Below are positions 54,550-62,234 of a stretch of 64,000 nt of DNA, piece after piece. Below the pieces are notes generated by a model. That model was not told the origin of the DNA. It saw nothing but the letters and a program-made list of their open reading frames with translations, and made no database searches. A program made the position numbers and the translations under genes. Numbering within the stretch: position 1 is the first letter of the stretch; the number at the start of each line of letters is the position of its first letter. Source of the DNA: an uncultured Prevotellaceae bacterium (lineage in GTDB: Bacteria > Bacteroidota > Bacteroidia > Bacteroidales > Bacteroidaceae); contig CADBAG010000002.1 of NCBI GenBank assembly GCA_902792635.1, positions 64,918 to 128,917 on the forward strand. The letters are read 5' to 3'.

Positions 54550-54834
54550 GTCCCCTAAGGGGTGTCAATATAGTTAGCAATAAGCACCTCGAAGAGGTGC
54601 CACACGGTTAGCCCCAGGTAAGGAGCGCAGCGACGCAACCTGGGGTTTCGGTTCGGAGCGGTTTCGTTGTAATCCGGCCTCGAAGAGGGCGAACATGGTC
54701 TAGAGAGATTGGTATTAGGCGATAACCATGTTCGCCCTCTTCGAGGCCGGTTTTCAGGTCATTAGCTTCATTCGCAACCCCACGTTTCGGCTACGCCTCA
54801 CGTGGGGCTAACTTAGTTCAACCTCTTCGAGGTT
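54550..54834. repeat. 250-bp multi-hairpin palindromic element, copy D
   Basis: GTCCCC/GGGG (54550-54562) and GCACCTC/GAGGTGC (54584-54600) come first. Then come CCCCAGGT/ACCTGGGG (54612-54645), a perfect 26-bp central inverted repeat (54674-54699 with 54725-54750), CCCCACGT/ACGTGGGG (54778-54807) and AACCTC/GAGGTT (54820-54834). Central arms are identical to those of copies A and B. It fills the gap 54503-54864. Confidence 0.9.
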
Positions 54835-54864
54835 GTGTACCCCCATCAATCCGGGAACCGGAAA

Positions 54865-55530
54865 TTACCAGTCAATTTCTTCTTCTCCGTTTGCTTTCAG
54901 ATAAGCATTGCAGCGCGAGAACTGATGCTGCCCGAACCATCCTCCGCGGTTAGCAGAGAGTGGTGAGGGATGCACCGACTCGAGGATCAAGTTCTTAGAG
55001 GCATCGATGAACCCACGCTTGCTGCGCGCATAACCGCCCCAAAGCATGTAGACGATATGCTCGCGGTGAGCCGACAACGCCTTGATAGCTGCATCGGTGA
55101 AGAAACTCCACCCTAACCGCTGATGACTGTTCGCCATATGGGCACGCACGGTGAGCGTAGCGTTGAGCAGCAGCACACCTTGCTTGGCCCAGCGTGTGAG
55201 GTCGCCGTTCGTAGGCATGGGCTTGCCGAGGTCGTCGTGGATCTCCTTGAAGATATTGACGAGCGAGGGTGGCATCACTACCCCGGAAGGAACAGAAAAA
55301 CTCAGTCCCATGGCCTGACCCGGCTCATGATAAGGATCCTGGCCGATGATAACAACCTTCACCTTGTCGAAAGGCGTGAGGTTGAAAGCATTGAAGATGA
55401 GATGTCCGGGAGGAAAGCACGGACCGTTCTTATACTCTTGCCTGACAGCGTCGGTGAGTTGCTTGAAGTAAGGAGTCTCAAACTCCGGCTGGAGATACTG
55501 CTTCCACGTGGGTTCTATCTGTACGTTCAT
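54865..55530 (-). CDS. ung: Uracil-DNA glycosylase, family 1
   Basis: Ung removes uracil from DNA. The 221-residue enzyme has the water-activating loop GQDPYHEPGQAMG (Asp65, His68), FSVPSGV, LLNATLTVRAHMANSH and the minor-groove loop SVHPSPLSANRG (His187). Length and motifs are complete. It lies 11 bp after the SGNH hydrolase gene, so the two are probably cotranscribed although unrelated in function. Confidence 0.97.
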   Translation of the reverse strand: MNVQIEPTWKQYLQPEFETPYFKQLTDAVRQEYKNGPCFPPGHLIFNAFNLTPFDKVKVVIIGQDPYHEPGQAMGLSFSVPSGVVMPPSLVNIFKEIHDDLGKPMPTNGDLTRWAKQGVLLLNATLTVRAHMANSHQRLGWSFFTDAAIKALSAHREHIVYMLWGGYARSKRGFIDASKNLILESVHPSPLSANRGGWFGQHQFSRCNAYLKANGEEEIDW

Positions 55531-55541
55531 AGTGCTAAACG

Positions 55542-56804
55542 TTATTTTGTCTTGATGAAATAATCGGCTGCGTAGCGCCCCATCTCTTTGTAGCCTGCGG
55601 CATTGGGGTGCAGACGGTCACTGAGACAGAGGCCTTTACGTATGGCTGTAGGTTGCTTGGGGTCACGCATCAATGCATCGAAATCGATATAGCCGTCGGC
55701 GACCTTCTGCGTCCTGATCCATGCGTTGACAATGCGGCGTCCTTCCTCATGGCTTGCGTTTTTATAATAAGCACTGCCACGCATCGGCGTGATCGTTGCG
55801 AGATAGACCTTCTTATGCGCCTTGTGGCACTTCTCTATCATCGTGCGATACTCCATGATGAGATTGTAAGCTGTCACTACCCCATAGCCACTCGTACCGA
55901 GGTCGTTGATACCCTCGAAGATGACGACATCGGTGATGCCGTGCTGCTCTAAGATATCGCGGTCGAAGCGCTTCTTCGCAGCCTCGCCGTAGCCACTGTA
56001 GGTCAATACGCGGTTGTTGCCGATACCGAGGTTCAGTACGCCCCACTGCATAGGCACCGTCTTGCGGCCCTCCGCCTTGGCCTTCTCCTCTTCTTTCTGA
56101 CGGTAAGGTCCATTGAGCCAATAGCTCATCTCATCGGGCCAACGATTCTGATGATCCGTCGTCGAACCTTTGCCATCGGTGATACTGTTGCCGATAATAG
56201 CTATGCCACGGACATTATTCGTCAGCACCTCAAGGGTCGCGATATTAAACCATTTCTCGTAACGGAAAGACTTCGTGAAATCGGTCTCCGGCGTGCTCAC
56301 ACCTTTCAAGATATAACTTGTCGTGCGCGAGCCCATGTGTACGGTAGGCGACTTCGGAGCGGACTCATAATTGAGCGTGATGGCAACCGTCTCCAAAGGC
56401 TTGAGATCAAAAGCAATGGCATCAGAAAAGAGGCTCTTGCCGGCAGGAATAACGACACCATCCTTTCCACTAAACTTCAGATAACGCGCTGTCTTAGGGT
56501 CAATGCGGAAAGAGTCAATGGAATGTGCAATATAGACACTGCGAAGAACAACGGGCTGGGACGAATAGATATTGCTGAGCATAAGCCTTATGACACGTCC
56601 TCCTGCCGATACCTTCACGATCTGCCTAACTGAGCGGTCACTCATCTGATTGTTGTAAGGCATGAAATACTTCACCGGCACCTGCATAGCCGTAGCCCAC
56701 GTGCCCGTCCACTCACCGATAACAGTACCGTAGCCGACAGGATGGGCGGCCTTTGCTGAGAAAGACACGCACAGTAACAAAAAAAACAGTAACTTACGCA
56801 TCAT
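55542..56804 (-). CDS. Secreted SGNH/GDSL-type esterase
   Basis: The protein has 420 residues with a signal peptide (MMRKLLFFLLLCVSFSAKA). The N-terminal beta-sandwich-like half (about 25-195) precedes an SGNH domain with block I GIAIIGNSITDGKG (nucleophile Ser207), the Gly block around YSGYGEAAKKRF, block III FEGINDLGTSGYG (Asn), and block V SDRLHPNAAGY (Asp and His). Enzymes of this layout remove acyl or acetyl groups from sugars or other substrates. The substrate is not evident. A -7 box ends 9 bp before its ATG. Confidence 0.9.
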   Translation of the reverse strand: MMRKLLFFLLLCVSFSAKAAHPVGYGTVIGEWTGTWATAMQVPVKYFMPYNNQMSDRSVRQIVKVSAGGRVIRLMLSNIYSSQPVVLRSVYIAHSIDSFRIDPKTARYLKFSGKDGVVIPAGKSLFSDAIAFDLKPLETVAITLNYESAPKSPTVHMGSRTTSYILKGVSTPETDFTKSFRYEKWFNIATLEVLTNNVRGIAIIGNSITDGKGSTTDHQNRWPDEMSYWLNGPYRQKEEEKAKAEGRKTVPMQWGVLNLGIGNNRVLTYSGYGEAAKKRFDRDILEQHGITDVVIFEGINDLGTSGYGVVTAYNLIMEYRTMIEKCHKAHKKVYLATITPMRGSAYYKNASHEEGRRIVNAWIRTQKVADGYIDFDALMRDPKQPTAIRKGLCLSDRLHPNAAGYKEMGRYAADYFIKTK

Positions 56805-56812
56805 AACACGTG

Positions 56813-56820
56813 CAAAGTTA
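56813..56820 (-). promoter_or_regulatory. Promoter -7 box of the SGNH esterase-ung operon
   Basis: The minus strand reads TAACTTTG, ending 9 bp before the ATG. No good -33 is seen. Confidence 0.6.
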
Positions 56821-56885
56821 CTGCTTTTTTCCCGGTTATTATTAAATCCATGGTATTTTTTGAATTCTTACTGTTACCGGAATGA

Positions 56886-57055
56886 TATCAGTTTTCGAAT
56901 TGATAACGGTTTTCGAATTGATAACGGTTTCCCGGTTGCTAACGGTTTCCCGATTGATAACGGTTTCCCGATTGCTAACGGTTTCCCGATTGCTAACGGT
57001 TTCCCGGTTGCTAACGGTTTCCCGATTGATAACGGTTTCCCGATTGATAACGCAG
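56886..57055. repeat. 18-bp tandem array
   Basis: TAACGG occurs at 56904, 56922, 56940, 56958, 56976, 56994, 57012 and 57030, with a last partial unit at 57048 and a degenerate unit before the first. The unit is close to TAACGGTTTCCCGATTGA, with GA/GC and AT/GT variants. It ends 3 bp before palindromic element E. Because 18 is a multiple of three, open frames run through it on both strands, but there is no gene context. Confidence 0.93.
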
Positions 57056-57057
57056 AC

Positions 57058-57303
57058 AACCTCGAAGAGGTTGAACATGGTTAGCCCCAGGTAAGGAGCG
57101 TAGCGACGCAACCTGGGGTTTCAGTTCGATGTATTTTCGTTGCAATCCGGCCTCGAAGAGGGCTAACATGGGCGGGATGATAGGTGTTTAAGCCATGTTC
57201 GCCCTCTTCGAGGCCGGAAATCAAGTAATCAGGCTCAATACAAACCCCAGGCACCGGCTTCGCCGTCGCCTGGGGCTAACCATGTGGCACCTCTCCGAGG
57301 TGC
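57058..57303. repeat. 250-bp multi-hairpin palindromic element, copy E
   Basis: AACCTC/GAGGTT (57058-57072), then CCCCAGGT/ACCTGGGG (57085-57118), central arms 57147-57171 and 57193-57217 (25 bp with one mismatch, GCTAAC against GTTCGC), CCCCAGGC/GCCTGGGG (57245-57275) and GCACCTC/GAGGTGC (57287-57303). Tandem arrays abut both ends. It lies in the gap 56805-57456. Confidence 0.9.
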
Positions 57304-57327
57304 GGCTGCCCCTACGGCAATACCACA

Positions 57328-57430
57328 TCGCGACACGGCCGAGGCGGAAACGCGACGCGGCCGAGGCGGAAACGCGACACGGCCGAGACGGAAACGCGAC
57401 ACGGCCGAGGCGGAAACGCGACACATACGA
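57328..57430. repeat. 22-bp GC-rich tandem array
   Basis: GGCCGAG occurs at 57337, 57359, 57381 and 57403, with a degenerate unit at 57425; all steps are 22 bp. The unit contains GCGACACGGCCGAGGCGG. It shares CGACACG with the CACGTG arrays but is otherwise different. It lies between element E and the 3' end of the M6 protease gene. Confidence 0.88.
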
Positions 57431-57456
57431 GGCGCGATGATATCTCGCTTTTGCAA

Positions 57457-59646
57457 CTACCTTACAACTTTCTTCCCGCCAACAATATATATTCCATGCG
57501 GCAATGCTTCGAGGCTTGTACCCACATATCTTCCATCAAGCGTATAGATGGCGAGATTATTCCAAGGCAAGACAAGCAATGTCTTTTTGATGCCTGTGGT
57601 AGTAGTCTTTTTAGCTTTGACAACGACATCATCGAGGAAGAAACGCTTGGAAGGAGCGAACTCAATGCGGCAGCTCCCTGAGCCTACGATGCGCAGGGAA
57701 TAAGAAGTCCACGCTCCGCGTTCCATCATAAGTAGACCATCGTCAATGAGTGTAGCATTAGAACCATCGACACTGACATTCAATATCGTGCCATCACTAT
57801 ATGAATTCCACCCTGCAGCTCGGAACGTCAAAGTCACGGTGTCACCAGGGAGTGTTATCTTCGGCGTGGTGACATCTCCTGATCCCGATTTACTACCAAT
57901 ACCAAACTTCGCACATTTGTTAGCACCATACATATAGGATGAAGACAAAGATGTCAGCGATGTCCAGCCATTATTGTCAGGAACAAAAGAGCCATTGCCC
58001 ACACCTGTTCCACTAAAGCGCCCATCGTTGCCTCCTTTTCCCGTACATTTATTGAAGGTCTCCTTAAAGAGAATCGAGTCATTGGTGGCCACTGAACTGT
58101 CCGCAATACGGCTATATGCAAACGACATCGTACCGTCAAGATGCTGGGTGATGCTTGTAACAGCGCAATGCATGAGATAAGAGCCATCGCTGTTAGCATT
58201 CCACAGCTCAGCAGCAGGAGTAGAATAATCGGAGAGACTTGCATTACTTAAGTAAGGGTAAGCAGAACCTTCATCTATCTCCGATCCACTGGCATGAAAG
58301 ATCGTAACACGCTGATGATCGTTGGTCTGTGGACTGGTGTCATCGCCAACATAATAAACTCCGTTGGTAGAATTGACCACGTTCCATGCCCATATATCCG
58401 AATCATAATCGATATGCTCTATGAGCAAGCCTGCATCCGGAAGAGCCGCATCATAACCTGTAAGCTGACGGTTCTCCAAGATATAATATTCGTTGGCATT
58501 GCCCTTATTATAGATAATGTAGGATTGGCCCATCTTTGCAAGCGCCTGCATGTCAGTCACCGTCGTGTCGGAATCAAGTTCGATGGGCGTCGTCCATCCG
58601 CACACCATCTTCTCATAGCCTGTGTATCCGGCAGGCGTATAAGTATCATCGTTGTAAGAGCCATAGTCCATCAAGTCCCAAGAGCCCATACCATAATTAT
58701 TACCACCGTCCGTCGTGTCGTACATATCAGGGAAGCCCATGCAATGAGAGAACTCATGACAGAAGGTACCGATACCCGCTAAAGAGCCATCGGCCTGCAG
58801 TTCTGAGGTACAAGCGTAAGTATTGATCGTCACGCCATCCAGCGTCAAGGTCCCGTCGGTATATCCCGCCAACTGAGACATATGTGGCCAGATAAGATTT
58901 GAGTTTCTCGTATCATTCTCTCCATGTCCGGCATAGAGGATAAAGACCTCTTCCACCTCACCGTCACCGTCCCAATCGTATTGGGTGAAGTCGACAGTAC
59001 TGTCCACGGCTTTGCAGGCTTCTCTCACCATCTCATCGGGATACTGGTCATAACCTTGAGAATCGTTTCCACCATAATAACTATACTTATGGGTGAGTGT
59101 CACCGGCCCCGCCACATCAAAGTTGAGCAGGAACTGTCCCCCACTCTGCGCCTTGAAATAATCGCTGATACTTCCGTTGAAGCCATGATTGCTGTACCCC
59201 GAGAAGTTGGCAATGCTGTCATAGAGAGCGTGTGTGGCACCATAAGTAGACGTATCAAACTTTGTATCGGAGAAGTTGACGAGGATAATGAGTCCTCGCT
59301 TCTGGCCCTTGAATCCCGACTCAGCACTCGCTGCTTGCTTAGCGCCGAGCCCCTTTGCCATCGTCCGACGTTTGGCTGCCATGGACAGTTGTTTTGCAGC
59401 TGCGCGCTTCTTGGCTCCCGCAGCTATCTCTTCCTGTGTCACTGTCTTCCAAACTCCGGTACTATCACGCACATAGCGTTGTCCGTCATCTGCCTGCCAC
59501 CAATGGGCATGCTCGTCACCTCGCAGCTCCACCGTTACCTGGGTACCGTCCGTCAACGTGATAGTCTGCTTCACCCCTTTCTTTGCTGGGATAGCAAAGG
59601 AAACGATTGCAGTAAGAACGAAGCAAAACAAAAGCAATTTTCTCAT
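57457..59646 (-). CDS. Secreted M6-family metalloprotease
   Basis: The protein has 729 residues from the ATG at 59646; the frame extends two codons to a GTG. A signal peptide is followed by a short pro-region and the M6 domain (about 115-430) with GLIILVNFSDTKF and the zinc motif HEFSHCMGFPDMYD (His297, Glu298, His301). A jelly-roll domain (about 520-690) follows, and the tail IYTLDGRYV...GIYIVGGKKVVR resembles the ends of the amylase and galactanase. It probably degrades host or dietary protein after secretion. It is last in an operon with a DMT transporter and an AAA-like gene. Confidence 0.93.
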   Translation of the reverse strand: MRKLLLFCFVLTAIVSFAIPAKKGVKQTITLTDGTQVTVELRGDEHAHWWQADDGQRYVRDSTGVWKTVTQEEIAAGAKKRAAAKQLSMAAKRRTMAKGLGAKQAASAESGFKGQKRGLIILVNFSDTKFDTSTYGATHALYDSIANFSGYSNHGFNGSISDYFKAQSGGQFLLNFDVAGPVTLTHKYSYYGGNDSQGYDQYPDEMVREACKAVDSTVDFTQYDWDGDGEVEEVFILYAGHGENDTRNSNLIWPHMSQLAGYTDGTLTLDGVTINTYACTSELQADGSLAGIGTFCHEFSHCMGFPDMYDTTDGGNNYGMGSWDLMDYGSYNDDTYTPAGYTGYEKMVCGWTTPIELDSDTTVTDMQALAKMGQSYIIYNKGNANEYYILENRQLTGYDAALPDAGLLIEHIDYDSDIWAWNVVNSTNGVYYVGDDTSPQTNDHQRVTIFHASGSEIDEGSAYPYLSNASLSDYSTPAAELWNANSDGSYLMHCAVTSITQHLDGTMSFAYSRIADSSVATNDSILFKETFNKCTGKGGNDGRFSGTGVGNGSFVPDNNGWTSLTSLSSSYMYGANKCAKFGIGSKSGSGDVTTPKITLPGDTVTLTFRAAGWNSYSDGTILNVSVDGSNATLIDDGLLMMERGAWTSYSLRIVGSGSCRIEFAPSKRFFLDDVVVKAKKTTTTGIKKTLLVLPWNNLAIYTLDGRYVGTSLEALPHGIYIVGGKKVVR

Positions 59647-59651
59647 ATTCA

Positions 59652-60524
59652 CTAATCTTTATTGTTCGAAATATACAACCCCACCAAAATCATGGCACTG
59701 CCCACAGCTGCCATCCATGTGAGACGCTCACCGAGCACAATGGCACTGCACACGACAGTAGACACAGGGTTGAGGTAGACATAGTTGCCCACCGCCAACG
59801 CTCCCACTTTCTTGCTCACCCAGCTCCATAGTGCGAAACAGGTGAAGCTTGCAATCACGCCGAGGAACAAAAGATTCCCGAGCACTGCCGGCTGCAACAA
59901 GTTGTGCAGCGGATAGTTCCATGGCCAAACGAGATACCACGGGAGCACCGTCACCAAACCATAAAAGAACACCTTGCGCGTGACGAAGACGCTGCCGTAA
60001 TGTGCCATCTTCTTCAGCAGGAGCGTATAGACAGCCCAGCAGAGAGAAGCAACGAGCGCGAGGGCATCACCTAATGGGTTAAGCTTCAGAATAATCTGAC
60101 CATTGAAGATGACGAGGGCTATACCTAACACACAGAGGATACTGCCCCCGATAAGCGTCTTCGTGGCTTTCACGTCCTTGAACACCGCCAAGGCGATCAA
60201 CGTGGAGAGCAAAGGAGCGGAGCATACGATGAACGATACATTGTTAACGTAGCCGATCTTCACCGCCATGTTCTCGGAAACGAAGTAGAGCGAGCCGCCT
60301 GTGATACCGAGAAGTGCCAACATCGCCTCATCCTTCCACGACTTCGCGAAGAGCTGGCGGGGAAAGAAGATCCAGATGCAGATATAAGCTAAGAGGAAAC
60401 GCAACGTGAAGATCTCGTGTGCCTCCAAGCCATGGTTCAGCAGCACCTTCGAGTTGACAAACGTCACACCCCAAGTGAGCACCACAAGGATGGCAATGAG
60501 ATGATAGTGCCACATCTTACTCAT
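59652..60524 (-). CDS. EamA/DMT-superfamily transporter
   Basis: The 290-residue membrane protein has ten hydrophobic helices in two EamA repeats: AILVVLTWGVTFVNSKVLL near the start, and ALALVASLCWAVYTLLLKK opening the second half. It also has the family ending NPVSTVVCSAIVLGERLTWM and GLYISN. Such proteins usually export metabolites or amino acids; the substrate is unknown. Its start overlaps the AAA-like gene stop by 8 bp; an ATG three codons later would avoid the overlap. The protease gene begins 5 bp after its stop. Confidence 0.9.
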   Translation of the reverse strand: MSKMWHYHLIAILVVLTWGVTFVNSKVLLNHGLEAHEIFTLRFLLAYICIWIFFPRQLFAKSWKDEAMLALLGITGGSLYFVSENMAVKIGYVNNVSFIVCSAPLLSTLIALAVFKDVKATKTLIGGSILCVLGIALVIFNGQIILKLNPLGDALALVASLCWAVYTLLLKKMAHYGSVFVTRKVFFYGLVTVLPWYLVWPWNYPLHNLLQPAVLGNLLFLGVIASFTCFALWSWVSKKVGALAVGNYVYLNPVSTVVCSAIVLGERLTWMAAVGSAMILVGLYISNNKD

Positions 60525-62058
60525 CCTTCCACTCCTCTATGCATCGTTTCTTCAGTGAGAAGTTGACACCAACCTTGATAAGCTTACGCTTGTCAAGCGC
60601 GAAGGGCTTGGCATAACCTTTATCATCAATCTGCTTGAGTGCCTCATCCGCACTACCGTCGAGCTTAAACTCAAAAATATAGATATAGTCCTTCGTCTTA
60701 ATGGTCATATCCATTCGCCCGTCGCTCGTCTCACGCTCAACCTCCGCGTAGAAGCCGAGCATACGACTGATCAGATAAAAGGCGTTCTGAAAATAAAGTT
60801 CACTATCACCTACTATCTTATAGTCAGTATCAGCCAACATCGTTGACATACGGTGCATAAAGTCATCTACACGACCACGCTCCAAATCTTTTATAAAGTT
60901 ACCAATGAAGAAAGCAGACTCGCCTTGACGGATGTTTGTATAGAAAGGCAACAAGTAGTCTGCAAAGCCCTCTTCAACTTCCTTGTTTGGGAATCCTAAA
61001 GTATAGAAACCAAAACGCTCGTCATAATCCTTAATGGTCAAGTAACCACTCTGATAAATCAAAGGAATGGGATTCGTCGACATCGAATCAATACTATTGA
61101 GGAAGTCACCTGTCACCTGCTCCTGTGTAAGGTCGGGCAAAGGATAGTTGTCCTGCTTCATCACTTCGACAAGGTATGATGGCGTACCGGTCTCAAACCA
61201 GTAACGACCAAAACGCTGACGGCTGAGTGTATTCAACAGACTGAACGGGTTATACACTCCCTCGCCATTCGCTACGAAGTGGTAACCGTCATAATCTTTT
61301 TCAAGACGGGCTAAAGCTGCTTCGTAGCTGATATGGTTGTTTTGTGCAAGTCCACGTACAGACTCTTCAAAATATTGATGTATCTCCCCTTCTGTAATGC
61401 CACAGAGCGTTTGATAACGCTCATCCATTGACAAGTCGATGAGGTTGTTAAGATCAGAGAAGACACTGACCTTGCCAAACTTCGTCACGCCGGTAAGAAA
61501 AGCGAACTTGATATACGCATCCATCGACTTCAGTACGCCGTAGAACGACTTTAAGGTAGTTCTAAAACTATCTTGTAGTTCCGGACGAGAAAGAGTAGCT
61601 AACAAAGGTTTATCATATTCGTCAACCAAGATGACGATTCGCTTGCCTGTCTTTAAATAAGCCTGCTTGATAACATATTCGAAACGTTGACCCGCCTCAT
61701 GCAACGAAGATAACTTGCCATACTGTTCCTCTAAGGGAGCCAAGAAAGCATCCAACTTGTCATAGAGAGACTCCTCCGTTTTATATTCTCCTACATTCAA
61801 ATCAAGATGGAGCACCAAATATTCCGTCCAATCTTTCTCTAACTGTTCAATAGCCAATCCCTTGAACAGTTCCTTCTTTCCCGAGAGATAGGCATCCAAG
61901 GTGGAGATGAGCAAGCTCTTGCCAAACCGGCGAGGACGGCTGAGGAAATAATAACTTCCCTCATTGACTAACCGATAAATCTGCTCCGTCTTGTCAACAT
62001 AGACGTACCCTTCACGACGTATCTTCTCAAAGTTCTGTATACCTATTGGATATTTCAT
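60517..62058 (-). CDS. AAA-ATPase-like protein with C-terminal PD-(D/E)XK nuclease-like domain
   Basis: The product has 513 residues from the ATG at 62058; the first three codons of the open frame start at a TTG. The N-terminal half (about 1-280) is the AAA-ATPase_like family: PIGIQNFEKIRREGYVYVDKT, the P-loop variant RPRRFGKSLLISTL, and Walker B RIVILVDEYDKPLL. The C-terminal part (about 400-500) has the nuclease core YIYIFEFKLDGSADEAL. This pairing is very common in Prevotella and Bacteroides, often in many copies per genome, and has no settled function; mobile-element or defence roles have been proposed. It heads the operon with the DMT and protease genes. Confidence 0.9.
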   Translation of the reverse strand: MKYPIGIQNFEKIRREGYVYVDKTEQIYRLVNEGSYYFLSRPRRFGKSLLISTLDAYLSGKKELFKGLAIEQLEKDWTEYLVLHLDLNVGEYKTEESLYDKLDAFLAPLEEQYGKLSSLHEAGQRFEYVIKQAYLKTGKRIVILVDEYDKPLLATLSRPELQDSFRTTLKSFYGVLKSMDAYIKFAFLTGVTKFGKVSVFSDLNNLIDLSMDERYQTLCGITEGEIHQYFEESVRGLAQNNHISYEAALARLEKDYDGYHFVANGEGVYNPFSLLNTLSRQRFGRYWFETGTPSYLVEVMKQDNYPLPDLTQEQVTGDFLNSIDSMSTNPIPLIYQSGYLTIKDYDERFGFYTLGFPNKEVEEGFADYLLPFYTNIRQGESAFFIGNFIKDLERGRVDDFMHRMSTMLADTDYKIVGDSELYFQNAFYLISRMLGFYAEVERETSDGRMDMTIKTKDYIYIFEFKLDGSADEALKQIDDKGYAKPFALDKRKLIKVGVNFSLKKRCIEEWKDE

Positions 62059-62083
62059 AGTTTGCAATATACATTGTCGGTCA

Positions 62084-62148
62084 CAAAGTTACGAAATAAC
62101 TTTTGGAAAAGGCAATATTAAGCTAAAAATGACTTTTGGAAAAGGCAA
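62084..62148 (-). promoter_or_regulatory. Promoter region of the AAA-like gene with two direct repeats
   Basis: The minus strand reads TAACTTTG (62084-62091), 26 bp before the ATG. ATTG at 62113-62116, 21 bp upstream, could be a weak -33. Two direct copies of ACTTTTGGAAAAGGCAA (62099-62115 and 62132-62148), 33 bp apart, overlap it and could bind a regulator. Confidence 0.6.
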
Positions 62149-62180
62149 AAATGACACAAAAATAACTTTTACAACAGAAA

Positions 62181-62210
62181 AAGAGGCAGACTAACAATAG
62201 CCTGCCTCTT
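62181..62210 (-). terminator. Terminator of the second SusD-type operon
   Basis: On the minus strand AAGAGGCAG pairs with CTGCCTCTT, followed by TTTCTG. It lies 25 bp after the lipoprotein stop. Confidence 0.85.
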
Positions 62211-62234
62211 CACATAATATATGATTTTAAACGA

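Noticed and set aside
56842-57111. Open frames with ETVSNR or GFPIDN repeats on both strands
   Set aside because: An 18-bp tandem repeat stays open in several frames; no start signal, homology or operon context.
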